In this document: positions 8,901 through 16,021 of the stretch, piece by piece
How positions within the stretch are numbered: position 1 is the stretch's first letter
Layout: the number at the start of each line of letters is the position of its first letter
Assembly (NCBI GenBank): GCA_003427395.1
Contig: BFEA01000429.1
Span: 918,400 to 964,202, forward strand
Source: Chara braunii
Taxonomy: Eukaryota > Streptophyta > Charophyceae > Charales > Characeae
Direction: 5' to 3'
Length of the DNA stretch: 45,803 nucleotides
Position numbers and translations under genes: made by a program
Notes under the pieces: model-generated
The model's database searches: none
What the model saw: the letters and a program-made list of their open reading frames with translations, nothing else
What the model was told of the DNA's origin: nothing

Positions 8901-10279
8901 TTCTTCTTGTCCCCCATAGCCTCGTACACCAGGGCTAAGGTATGATAAGAGTCGGGCACATTAGGAGCGGTGCGGACGACACTCACAAGCAAATTGATAG
9001 CATCACGGTACTTCCCCGTCGCGTAGGCGAGATTAGCTTCTCCAAGCTTACGTGTCACGTCGGGCGGCAAGGCAGGGAGACCGGAGACGCGCTTCGCCGC
9101 GGGGCCTTTCTTCCTCCCCCTCCTCTTCATGCCCTTCTTGCCCTGTCGGCCGCCGCCGCCACCGCCTCTAGCGTAAGAGTCAAAACACTCCGCGGCAATA
9201 TCCCCTCCCACCCCGGCGGCGGCGGCCGCCAGCCACGGCGGCGGCGCGGGACCACCACCATGCCCGGCTCCTCCTCCGCAGCTGCCGTACATCATCCCGC
9301 TCTCCTCGCCGGCGTCTGTAAAACCCGTTCCGCCGCCGGCGGAGGCGGAATACCGCCCGCGATTGCCGCTCCCCCCCACGCCTGTACCAGTTGTTCCCCC
9401 TCCTACCCCGCCTCTTCCGCCGCCGCCGCCATATCCACCAGCCGCTCGGGCTTTCCGCTTGCGCTCCGCCAGAGCCTCATACTGCATGCGGCTGAATTGC
9501 TCGAGCGACTCCCCAGGGTCGTCGTGATCGGCGAAGGACAACGGATCCACGCTCTTGTCAAACTGGAGGCGAAACTCCTCCTCCTCATCGTCGTACTCCT
9601 CCCCATCCCCTCCATCCTCCTCTCCTTCATAATCCTCATCGTCCCCTTCATCATCTTCCTCTCCTCTCGCCTCCTCCTCCCCCTCTTCCCCTCCCTCGCC
9701 CTCGGCTGCTGATGCATCCACCTCCATTCCCTCCGCAAACGCAACTCCTGCGACTGCTCCCCCACTTCTCCTACCAACTCCGCTCGTCCGCCCGCCCCCA
9801 ATGACACCCCCACCCCCCCCACCTTGGCCGTCGCCACCATGACCGTCCGCCATTCCATCAACAAACCCATCTTCCTCATCCTCAGCTGCCATGTCAGCAT
9901 AATCCGACGAAGCCACGTGGCCTCCAAGCGCCCCCGCTCGCCGCAGGGGCAACCCCCCCCCCGCTTCATCCACCATTCCGTACCCACCCGCTTCTCCCGC
10001 CAATCCCCCTACTACAACAGCCAATCCTCCTACTCCTCCGCCTACTCCTCCGCCTACTCCTCCCACTCCTTCCATCCCTGTTTCTACTCCTTCCCTGCCT
10101 CCTCCTCTTCCATCTCCTCCCTCTCCTCCTCCTCCTCCTCCTCCTCCTCCTCCTCCTCCTAGCAGAAAGAAAAGCCTCGCTCCCATCCCAGAAGCACTAT
10201 CCACTCCTCCCACAACTCCCATCCCCATACCCGACGCCGCCCTCTCGAATTCCTCCCACGCATACGGTGAAGACTCCAT
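5879..10279 (-). CDS. GTF3C3: TFIIIC TPR subunit (GTF3C3 / TFIIIC102 / yeast Tfc4 family)
   Basis: Predicted RNA polymerase III general factor: in known members the TPR arrays form part of the tauA module that binds tRNA/5S promoters and recruits TFIIIB in the nucleus. The single uninterrupted ORF encodes 1466 residues. Residues 1-400 are Gly-rich then strongly acidic, ending in a basic patch. Residues ~403-748 are consecutive TPRs, starting LPPDVTRKLGEANLAYATGK. Residues ~750-1170 are low complexity (Glu-, Gly-, Ala-, Asp-runs) around a short conserved island (WWTDTKVVTLRASLLYSMNK). Residues ~1174-1466 are the C-terminal TPR set, ending AAHNLALIYRKSGSDVLAKS then a YxSI terminus typical of the family. 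Relatives are usually about 900 residues; the excess is the low-complexity insertions. No introns are evident, unusual for a gene this long in such a genome. The start is the first ATG of the frame, followed by MESSPYAWEEFERAAS; a later start is possible because the N-terminus is unconserved. Confidence 0.9.
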   Translation of the reverse strand: MESSPYAWEEFERAASGMGMGVVGGVDSASGMGARLFFLLGGGGGGGGGGGGEGGDGRGGGREGVETGMEGVGGVGGGVGGGVGGLAVVVGGLAGEAGGYGMVDEAGGGLPLRRAGALGGHVASSDYADMAAEDEEDGFVDGMADGHGGDGQGGGGGGVIGGGRTSGVGRRSGGAVAGVAFAEGMEVDASAAEGEGGEEGEEEARGEEDDEGDDEDYEGEEDGGDGEEYDDEEEEFRLQFDKSVDPLSFADHDDPGESLEQFSRMQYEALAERKRKARAAGGYGGGGGRGGVGGGTTGTGVGGSGNRGRYSASAGGGTGFTDAGEESGMMYGSCGGGAGHGGGPAPPPWLAAAAAGVGGDIAAECFDSYARGGGGGGRQGKKGMKRRGRKKGPAAKRVSGLPALPPDVTRKLGEANLAYATGKYRDAINLLVSVVRTAPNVPDSYHTLALVYEAMGDKKKALNFSMIAAHLTPKDAALWKRLSAWSIEQGNLSQAIYCLTKAIRSDANDIDARWDRALLYAEIQDYRRAAESFEQMHSMRPSDCEIVKMLARMYHKLGQPQKAVTVLEGLMTNYPTEIDLTAVNILAELHMECGAFTATVDLMKRARAFCPDNTLPLDLSVKEGICHAYLGNTHEAERLFEDLRGEGGVEEYPDLFMDVADMYWEVNSPETALRYYKILQTCAAYDQPALWLKMARCHEASNDKEAAINMYQYVISEQPDNVQARVSMAELLRDVGRVDQALLVLMAPSPPPSPRASCQDQDKDHPPHPRKQAGDGRGGGGGGGDYERSRRRPTRLGADDVAAMAAGGNRRGGGRYLGNAGDGYPEAEEEEGEQGEEEGEEEEEEEEGDNGQGGQKGDAEGASTRKDGGGGDGGRGLTKKWRWWTDTKVVTLRASLLYSMNKYELFLEGCLPLIQKTIQIERANLRLRKMSSFNANVGRSEKRNLERSRNVQEEQETHGQTRSLFRGYEGRHTANARKREARQKKTAAMRAAAQQPAVGSSSSPHVTAAAAAAAAAVATAAEAAALAADRGARGDGRGGWVEREHRGNLSREENRKKKSHKRRFGSSSSRSLRDRQGRRGGGHHDHDDDDDDDDDDDDGQRRGIMMGGGEHGSRLEAAGDSDSEEDDRRQMEEQEGELLLEDRPSGSSSEDSGEFVDLPRHVDEKTAPLPGLLKEEEPYRLLVQTIKVLMAFRRYKEAAEMVHHALYVGRHLPREHRNQLKLMAVGIAYNSDEGRYGDESIRYVIWQRPYNNSIWNLYNRISTRGQCQREKNQKFMLRVRAKWTDCVPAMIVSAHQLALKGLYQGALREYLRAYRAMPDEPFISLCLGVAFLHLAVGSRVANRNLCILQAFAFLYKYQGLTNKSQESNYNIARAYHHVGLVHLAVPYYERVLGQEVEVEWQAPAREEESLVTKISRAWLSGNDRGMQITKESCDLKKEAAHNLALIYRKSGSDVLAKSILRRYASI

Positions 10280-10375
10280 CGCCGCTGGAAGACACCTCTC
10301 TCCTCTCTCTCCTCTCTCCTCTCTCCTCTCTCTCCTCTCTCCTCTCTCTCCCTCCGTTCTTTCTGATCTGACAAC
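10280..10375 (-). promoter_or_regulatory. GA-rich putative 5' leader of the TFIIIC gene
   Basis: On the gene strand this is an almost pure GAGAG/GGAGA tract directly before the start codon. CT/GA-rich leaders are common in plant genes. No transcript evidence, so the role is inferred. Confidence 0.35.
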
Positions 10376-10547
10376 TAACGCCGATCAATCAATTCATACC
10401 ACTTTTTTTTCAAAATAATCACACTCCCCCCCCCCGCCTCCCCTTGGTAGATGCTCTGATACAATTCCTTATCCAACAGGGGGGCAGCAGCTAAAAGCTT
10501 TACTTCCCGTGTACCCTAGCCCCCTCCCCATCAGTTGCCTTTTTTTG

Positions 10548-10572
10548 CATTTAATAATATATATAATACTGT
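10548..10572 (-). promoter_or_regulatory. AT-rich TATA-like block upstream of the TFIIIC gene
   Basis: An alternating TATATATAAT stretch about 270 bp upstream of the start codon. It could serve as a TATA element for the minus-strand gene; position is plausible but unproven. Confidence 0.25.
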
Positions 10573-10603
10573 TAATAAGTCATAAAAGCAGCAATTTCCG
10601 ACA

Positions 10604-10780
10604 AGCATATACACCAATCTGCACCCTTCGGGACATAACTCGTCTTTTTTTTCCGTTTTTAGCATATACACCAATCTGCACCCTTCGGGGCATAACTAAT
10701 CTTTTTTTTCCGTTTTTAGCATATACACCAATCCGCACCCTTCGGGCATAACTCGTCTTTTTTTTTTTCCGTTTTTCGCT
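10604..10780. repeat. 57-bp tandem repeat, three units
   Basis: Units start at 10604, 10661 and 10718 (AGCATATACACCAATCTGCA), each with CCCTTCGGG and a T-run followed by CCGTTTTT. It lies upstream of the TFIIIC gene. Confidence 0.9.
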
Positions 10781-10825
10781 AATCCTATCTCTCTATCCAA
10801 TTTTTCAACGAACATCCGCAAGGAC

Positions 10826-10935
10826 TATCGTCTTCTTGCCCACACAATCCGCTCTCATCGTGACTGCATCGGACCGGAAACTTAACGTGTATACATTCAT
10901 TGTAAGGGTGCGTTGTGTTCGGGGGAAGAGGGTGG
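10826..10935. mobile_element. degraded CTTCCCCCGAA-type MITE (copy 4)
   Basis: The right end carries GTTCGGGGGAAGAGGGTGG preceded by GGGTGCGTTGTG, the family signature. The left end (TATCGTCTTCTTGCCCACAC) is mutated. Interior GTGTATACATTCATT is shared in complement with copy 1. Confidence 0.6.
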
Positions 10936-10974
10936 CCTCCAGCACTTGGATGGAACACAGACGGACCGATGAAC

Positions 10975-10993
10975 AAACCCTAAACCCTAAACC
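10975..10993. repeat. interstitial CCCTAAA motif (telo-box)
   Basis: AAACCCTAAACCCTAAACC: two and a half plant-type telomere heptamers. In plants such telo-boxes also occur in promoters, but no gene starts next to it here. Confidence 0.8.
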
Positions 10994-11094
10994 AGAACGG
11001 AAGAAGCCTGCTCTCTGGTGGCATCATCATCTAGGGGTACATTTTTTCTGCTATATGCACTCAAGCGCGTGACTAATTACCGCCTCCCGTCCTC

Positions 11095-11219
11095 CCCCCC
11101 CCCCCCCCCCNNCCCCCNCCCCCCNCGAATACAACGTACGGTCTTTTTAGCCGTATTTAGGGCAACTCTCGGTCTAGGTACCGCGGTCGTAACCGGGCGA
11201 TCTATTTGGGTGAAGACGG
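11095..11219. mobile_element. half CTTCCCCCGAA-type MITE with poly-C expanded end (copy 5)
   Basis: A C/N tract (11095-11126) runs into CGAATACAACGTACGGTC, the inner part of the family's left end. The right side ends GGGTGAAGACGGTCAC, a weak match to the other end. Ns within the C tract mark unresolved homopolymer length. Confidence 0.55.
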
Positions 11220-11395
11220 TCACAATCCACGCTAAGTATTCGAAATCCACGTCACCCAGTACGTAAAGCTGGAGCGAAAAAGACAGTACGCGAATACTAC
11301 ACTGTGAAAAACCCCTTTCAGCGGCCAGATAGATACTGTAATAAGGGATGGAGGAGCATTCACTGTGAGTGCCACGAGTCGAAAGAGAGCAGCAA

Positions 11396-11905
11396 GATAT
11401 GCGCTACATGTCCAAAGAGAGCAGAAAATAACAGTCAGCTGTGTGCCACGTGTCGAAAAAGAGCAGCAAGCTATGTGCCACGTGGCGAACGAAGAGAGGA
11501 GCAAGTCATGTGCCACGTGGCGAGCGAAGAGGAGCAAGCTATGTGCCACGTGTCCGAAAGAGAGCAACAAGCTATGGGCCACGTGTCGAAAGAGCGCAGC
11601 AAGCTACATGGCACGCGACGAAAGACAGGTGCAAGATATGTGCCACGTATCGGAAAATAACAGCCAGCTACGTGCCACGTGTCGAAAGAGAGCAGCAGCT
11701 ATGTGCCACGTGTCGAAAGAGAGCAGCAAAGTATGTGCCACGTCTCAAGAGAGAGCAACAAGCTATGTGCCACGTGTCAAAAGACGGCAGCAAGCTACGT
11801 GCCACGTTTCATAAGAGACGTGGCAAGATGTGTGCCACGTGGCGAAAGAGAGTAGCAAGATGTGTGCCACGTGGCGAAAAAGAGCAGCAAGCTATGCGCA
11901 GCCTG
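11396..11905. repeat. ~33-bp tandem array with CACGTG (G-box) in each unit
   Basis: About 14 units with period 32-33 bp; consensus includes GAGCAGCAAGCTATGTGCCA then CGTGTCGAAAGA. Ten units keep an exact CACGTG core, at about 11447, 11479, 11513, 11546, 11579, 11676, 11706, 11771, 11836 and 11867. The rest are point-mutated (GCACGCG, CACGTAT, CACGTCT, CACGTTT). Frames through it are open because units lack stops, but the peptides (CHVSKESSK repeats) are repeat translations, not a gene. Confidence 0.92.
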
Positions 11906-12141
11906 CGATGAGCAGCTAGATGGAATCAAAGCCGAACGGGACAATCAAAGCCGGATGGGACAGACATGACAGGTCAAGCAGGATCGAGATAAGTCGGGAT
12001 CCCACCTGCAATGACCGCCCAAAAAATTTAGGTAGGACCACAATTGGCTATGGCCGTGGCGTCGTTAGACGACGATCAATGACCATTGAGTGCGTCGGTT
12101 CATTTCTGGCGTGGAAACCATTCTGGATGGGAGCATCCTTT
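11906..12141. other. gene-free stretch
   Basis: Contains short GGGACA / AAAGCC duplications near 11925-11960 only. No supportable ORF. Confidence 0.4.
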
Positions 12142-12262
12142 GGGACTCGCTGCACTACTCACCAAATGTGCAAAATGAAAATGAATCTTCCGCTAGATCA
12201 CTGGAAGATACAGGGCCATATTTTTTGTCTTTTGTGCATGGGGTGAGCAGTAGAGCGAGGCC
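12142..12262 (+). mobile_element. ~121-bp MITE, GGGCCTCGCTGCAC-type ends (copy a)
   Basis: Left GGGACTCGCTGCACTACTCA; right GTGAGCAGTAGAGCGAGGCC. Interior shares CAAAATG...GAAGATACA...CATATTTTTTGTCTTTTGTG with 13276-13396, and in reverse orientation with 12440-12561. Confidence 0.75.
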
Positions 12263-12439
12263 ATCTGTCACACGATGGTAGGCTTTCCTGGATCTATCCA
12301 ACTACATTTACAGACTACCTTTATGTATCTGACTGCCATTACATCCCGAGACAGATCGGAAAAGTCCTACCTATACCAACTAGACGCTCAGTTGGTGCAC
12401 CCATGAACTCTTGGTACACCCATGAACTTTTGAAATACA

Positions 12440-12561
12440 GGGCCTCGCTGCACTACTCTCGAAATGCACAACAGACAAAAATCATGGCGGTGCATCTTTC
12501 CATATTCTAGGGGAAGATTCACTCTCGTTTTGCACATTTCGAGAGTAGTGCAGCGAGGCCC
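12440..12561 (-). mobile_element. 122-bp MITE, GGGCCTCGCTGCAC ends, 3-bp TSD (copy b)
   Basis: Near-perfect inverted ends GGGCCTCGCTGCACTACTCT / complement, flanked by ACA at 12437-12439 and 12562-12564. The interior matches copy a reversed. Confidence 0.88.
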
Positions 12562-12663
12562 ACACCCCTCGAGAATCAGATGAGTAAAAATAACTCTAAC
12601 TCTGACTCTGACTCTGATTCAGACGGTCTGTTCAAAGATGATATCTCAAGGCTGTCCTACATT

Positions 12664-13081
12664 GGGTCTCGCTGCACTACTCTCCACTCTCCAGAAATTG
12701 GGAGAGTGGCCGGATAGTTGCCGAACTCTCCGAATTCGCGGATAGGTGGTCATCGCTGCACTTACTATCGGTGGTCCCACACTCCAATTCGTGAGAACAC
12801 TAGCAGACGAGGCGACAGCACTGGACTACTTGGCGTCATATGCATTTTGTCGGCCCCGACTCCAGGCACACTCTCCGAATTCGAAGCATTTTGGAGAGGC
12901 CCGCCGAGGTCCATCCGGAAAACCTTCTTTGCAGGCTGGGAACTATCCGCGCGCGGATAGTTCTTCTCAACGGTGGTATCTGACAGCTATCCGAACATTT
13001 TCAAAGGGAGAAATCGGATAGTTAGTGCAGCGATGCCGAACTCTCCGATTTCGGAGAGTGGATAGTAGTGCAGCGAGACCC
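12664..13081. mobile_element. 418-bp inverted-repeat element, GGGTCTCGCTGCAC ends, TSD ATT
   Basis: Ends GGGTCTCGCTGCACTACTCT and the complement; ATT duplicated at 12661-12663 and 13082-13084. Interior is rich in mirrored CTCTCC / GGAGAG words. No transposase ORF. A second inverted-repeat pair lies inside (12751-13035). Confidence 0.88.
12751..13035. mobile_element. 285-bp nested inverted-repeat element
   Basis: CATCGCTGCACTTACTATC at 12751 and its near complement GATAGTTAGTGCAGCGATG at 13017-13035. Ends are a diverged version of the enclosing element's ends, suggesting self-insertion by the same family. Confidence 0.7.
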
Positions 13082-13099
13082 ATTATTCCCCCAGCATAA

Positions 13100-13273
13100 G
13101 GGCCTCGCCACACCTATCCCGAAAACGGGAAAATGTTCGAGAGCGCTCTCGAACTCTGGAAATCGCGAAAACCGGTCCGAGAGCCCTCATCGCCGCACTG
13201 CGCTCTCGAAGGGGGCGCTCTCCACTGTGTCGGAAAAGACCTGCGTTTTTCGAGAGTGCGGTGTGGCGGTGCA
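13100..13273. mobile_element. degraded GGGCCTCGCCACACC-type element
   Basis: Left GGGCCTCGCCACACCTATCC; right GAGTGCGGTGTGGCGGTGC. Interior contains mirrored CGAGAGCGCTCTCG / CTCGAAGGGGG words. The right end is mutated and no TSD is clear. Confidence 0.6.
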
Positions 13274-13275
13274 AG

Positions 13276-13396
13276 GGGCTTGCTCCACTACTCACGGAAT
13301 GTGCAAAATGAGAAGGAATTTTCTCCTAGACCATGGAAAGATACACCGCCATATTTTTTGTCTTTTGTGCATGTGGTGAGTAGTGGACAGAGGCCT
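13276..13396 (+). mobile_element. ~121-bp MITE (copy c of the 12142/12440 family)
   Basis: Ends GGGCTTGCTCCACTACTCAC and GTGAGTAGTGGACAGAGGCC. The interior is close to copy a. It abuts the start of the LINE fragment at about 13400. Confidence 0.72.
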
Positions 13397-13399
13397 GGG

Positions 13400-14260
13400 T
13401 TCGAGAGTCTCTCGAACCAACTCGACAAAACGCTGGCCGCGGCCTGGGAATCAACTGCTCACGTGTGGGTCCAATGCCCTTTCTCGATCAGAATATGGCA
13501 ATGGTGGAGGAAGCATTGGCGTGCATTTTCAGACGACGCCTTCCCATGGTCTGATGAATGGATTGAGGGCCTCGCCACACCACTCTCGAATCTCGAAAAT
13601 TCATGAGTCGGGCACCGCCACACAGCATCTCTCGAAAAAAAAACTTGAAACTGTTCGAGAGCTGTCAGAAAGGCGTTTTCGAGTGCCCTCTCAAAACGAT
13701 GTTTTCGCCCAGCCTGCAGCGTTGGAGTTTTCGTGATACCGCCCCTCCGCGCTCGAGTTCGACGTCCATTTCGAGAGTTGTCAGGCCATTTTTTGTGATG
13801 CCGCCCGTCCGCGCTCGAGTTCGTCCATTTCCAGAGGCCGGTCTAGTGTGCTATGTGGCGAAGGGCCATTTTCTCTCGAAAACCGGCCTCTCGAAAAATC
13901 CTGACAGCTCTCGAATATTTTCGAGATTCGAGAGTGGTGTGGCGAGGCCCTGAGACAGGTATAAGCCACCGCACATCCAACTATGCATCGGGTTGGGGAT
14001 ACGTAGGACTGACCTGCAGAGGCATCATCATGAATGCTATCTGGCATTCCAGGAACAAAGCGCTGTTCTGCGGAGAACTCCCAGGTAAAGGCCAAATGCA
14101 AACCCAAGTTAAAAACCACATTAGATATACAATCCTCGTGGACAGAAAAAGGAAAGGCCCTATCTGGTTTCCTCAAACCTGGGCATTGAGCAACAGGCTC
14201 TGCACTCTAGACCATCGCCAGAGGGTAATGCTGGGACCATGGCTATGTCAAAAGTTGTAG
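13400..14260 (+). pseudogene. LINE ORF2 C-terminal fragment (zf-RVT region), split by a MITE
   Basis: Translation of 13430-13563 gives WESTAHVWVQCPFSIRIWQW and then WSDEWIE. This matches the zf-RVT tail of the longer LINE here (WESTEHIWLSCPQSEELWKW ... WTDDWIL near 20130-20250). The frame resumes after the inserted element at 13951 (YVGLTCRGIIMNAIWHSRNK ... WFPQTWALSN), matching YVALVCRGVVIEVIWKGRNE of the longer copy. So this is one LINE tail interrupted by 13567-13950 and lacking endonuclease and RT domains (5' truncated). Confidence 0.82.
13567..13950. mobile_element. 384-bp inverted-repeat element inserted in the LINE, TSD TGA
   Basis: GGGCCTCGCCACACCACTCT... at the left with a >30-bp perfect complement at the right. 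TGA at 13564-13566 and 13951-13953 is the target duplication. Removing it rejoins the LINE coding frame. No transposase ORF inside. Confidence 0.92.
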
Positions 14261-14760
14261 GTAACACACTGCTATCGAATGGAATATACTGAGTGTTGTG
14301 CCCTTTAAGATAAATCCTTCAATAGGAAGGAGTTTTTTACTGTACTCAAGATATGGAATCAGCCCCTTTGGAACAGAGAATACAGAGTAGCTCATTTGTG
14401 AAACTTTTAGACCCCGGAGCAAAGTAGAACCTGCCCAGATGGATTTGGGGTATTCAGGAGCTGTAATTTCAGTCTGCTGTTTGGAATTACCTTGGGAAGC
14501 TGGACCCGGTTTCCAGCTCAACAGGTTTGCATATTTCAGTAACTTAATGTTATAGAGTGTTGTAGGGTGTACAGTGGGACGCTCGACCCGGTTTCCAGCA
14601 CTTTCAGGATGTGGATAGCTCTGTAGCTTAAACCACCAGTACCCTCTGGCTCAAAAGATATACCTATCTAGAAGGACCAGCCATTGTAGCCCACTATACC
14701 CTATGCTACTACTATGAAACCTTGTTCCAGCCTAAAAACGGCTGAGAAACACCCGGCGTC
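14261..14760 (+). mobile_element. LINE 3' UTR-like sequence
   Basis: Follows the LINE C-terminal fragment and contains two copies of the GACCCGGTTTCCAGC motif (14502-14519, 14582-14599), also found in the 3' region of the longer LINE (20893). An isolated TTAAACCACCAGT end of the TTAA element lies at 14628. Confidence 0.55.
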
Positions 14761-14764
14761 TCTC

Positions 14765-14905
14765 TTTTTTTTATTTTTTTTTATCAATTTTTCTTATATA
14801 ATCAATGCAAAAGGAGGCCGGGAATCCCTCCACATCTCAACCCGGAATGGGGAACCAAGCCTCCGAGAGGCCCACTGGAAACCGGGTCCAGTGTCCCATG
14901 TTCCT
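14765..14905 (-). mobile_element. retroposed LINE/SINE 3' tail, minus orientation
   Basis: Read on the minus strand: GGACACTGGACCCGGTTTCC, then CGGCCTCCTTTT, then an A-rich tail (T-rich at 14765-14785 on the plus strand). Same order of words as 15295-15444 on the plus strand. Confidence 0.6.
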
Positions 14906-14999
14906 AACAACAGTCTTACTATTTTGAAGAAAGAAAGAAAACTAGATAAGTAAAATCTACCATAGCCACAAAGGGCCGAGCTATCTCTCTGTATTGTTC

Positions 15000-15072
15000 C
15001 CTCCACCTCCCAACCCAGGGACTGGGCCGTTGCCCAGCTTCGCCTGTGCTGGAAAATGGGTCCAGCGTCCCC
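15000..15072 (-). mobile_element. fragment of the same retroposed 3' tail
   Basis: Contains GGAAAATGGGTCCAGCGTCC and GCCCAGCTTCGCCTGTGCTG in complement, matching the family core; no A-tail is present. Confidence 0.5.
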
Positions 15073-15100
15073 AGATAGAGCCCTACAGCAGTCTACAATT

Positions 15101-15247
15101 TTAAACCACCAGTACTTGGGCACTGCGCGCCGCGCCGGCCGCACCTTTTTTGAAGCAGCGCGGGCTGTCGATACGATTTATCGACGGCCCGCCGGTAGCG
15201 AAATTCTCGTAGCGTTAACGCTAAGGCGGCTTAAGGAGCTGGGTTAA
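15101..15247 (-). mobile_element. 147-bp TTAA-flanked MITE (copy 1)
   Basis: Starts TTAAACCACCAGTACTTGGG and ends in a decayed complement finishing at TTAA (15244-15247). Interior GC-rich block and TAGCGTTAACGCTA palindrome are in reverse order relative to the copies at 18935 and 19621. Confidence 0.82.
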
Positions 15248-15294
15248 CCAGCCGGTGCTTCATGAGGTTTTTGGTAGAAGACGTGGGAAAGGAA

Positions 15295-15471
15295 GTTTTG
15301 AGACGCTGGACTCAGTTTCCAGCACAAGCCTAAGCTGGGTAATGGCCCCAGTTTTTCCTGCGGGTTGTATGTGAGGTTTTCCCGGCCTCCTTTTATTGGG
15401 AATAAATATGCAAAGCTTCTACCGAAAAAAAAAAAAAAAAAAAAAAAAGGAAAAAAAAAAAAAAAAAAAAG
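15295..15471 (+). mobile_element. retroposed LINE/SINE 3' tail with poly-A
   Basis: GACGCTGGACTCAGTTTCCA, then CCCGGCCTCCTTTTATTGGG, AATAAA, and a long A tract (15424-15471) interrupted by GG. Looks like a retroposed, 5'-truncated copy. Confidence 0.65.
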
Positions 15472-15640
15472 GCTGGCCGCAGATGGTTGTCCGTCGCGGC
15501 ACACTTTCGAAATTCAGGCCACAATCGGAGGTGTTGCGGACCACTCTCGAAAGTGGTAACTTTGCAGGCGGGGCAACGACCACAGTTCGGGAGCACTCCT
15601 GAAAACTGAGTTCTGGCCACTCTCGAAAATTTTTCTGAAG
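15472..15640. other. short gene-free spacer with CTCTCGAAA words
   Basis: Contains CACTCTCGAAAGTGGT-like mirrored words recalling the GGGCC-type elements, but no paired ends could be fixed. Confidence 0.35.
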
Positions 15641-15676
15641 GAGGACAGCCCCCCGGTAGCCTTTTACTTCGTCCTC

Positions 15677-16021
15677 TTGGAAATAAAAACGATAAATGAA
15701 ACTTTTGAAAAATGTAATAAACTGAGGGTTCACTCGATACCCCTCCCGGACTTCCTCTCATATCGAAAGGAGACAGTCTCAGACTTAAGTCTCCCGCAGG
15801 GGAGAACAGGCCCGGTCATTGCCGAATGGATAAAGCATGCAGGTTTGGCCCCCCGCCTTTCCATGGAGCAGGTTTCTCAGATGCTGGTAGCTGTGAGAAA
15901 CCTGGGTGTTAAACTCAACCTATCCAAAGAAGGAGGGCAAGGAGGAATGGGTTCGTGGAAACAGAATGATAGCCATATCCAACTAGATGGCGGGAGGAGA
16001 CCTGACGGTTCTCCCGCCTAA
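15677..16021 (+). pseudogene. LINE ORF1 C-terminal remnant
   Basis: A 114-residue open stretch ending 35 bases inside the start of ORF2. It has no recognisable domain (no knuckle seen). Its position directly before ORF2 and the short overlap argue that it is the end of ORF1. It could instead be chance open sequence. Confidence 0.45.

Noticed and set aside
11304-11911. Three overlapping open frames with CHVSKESSK-type repeats as a repeat-protein gene
   Set aside because: All three plus frames and one minus frame stay open over the tandem array, and the period drifts between 32 and 33, so no single frame is preserved.
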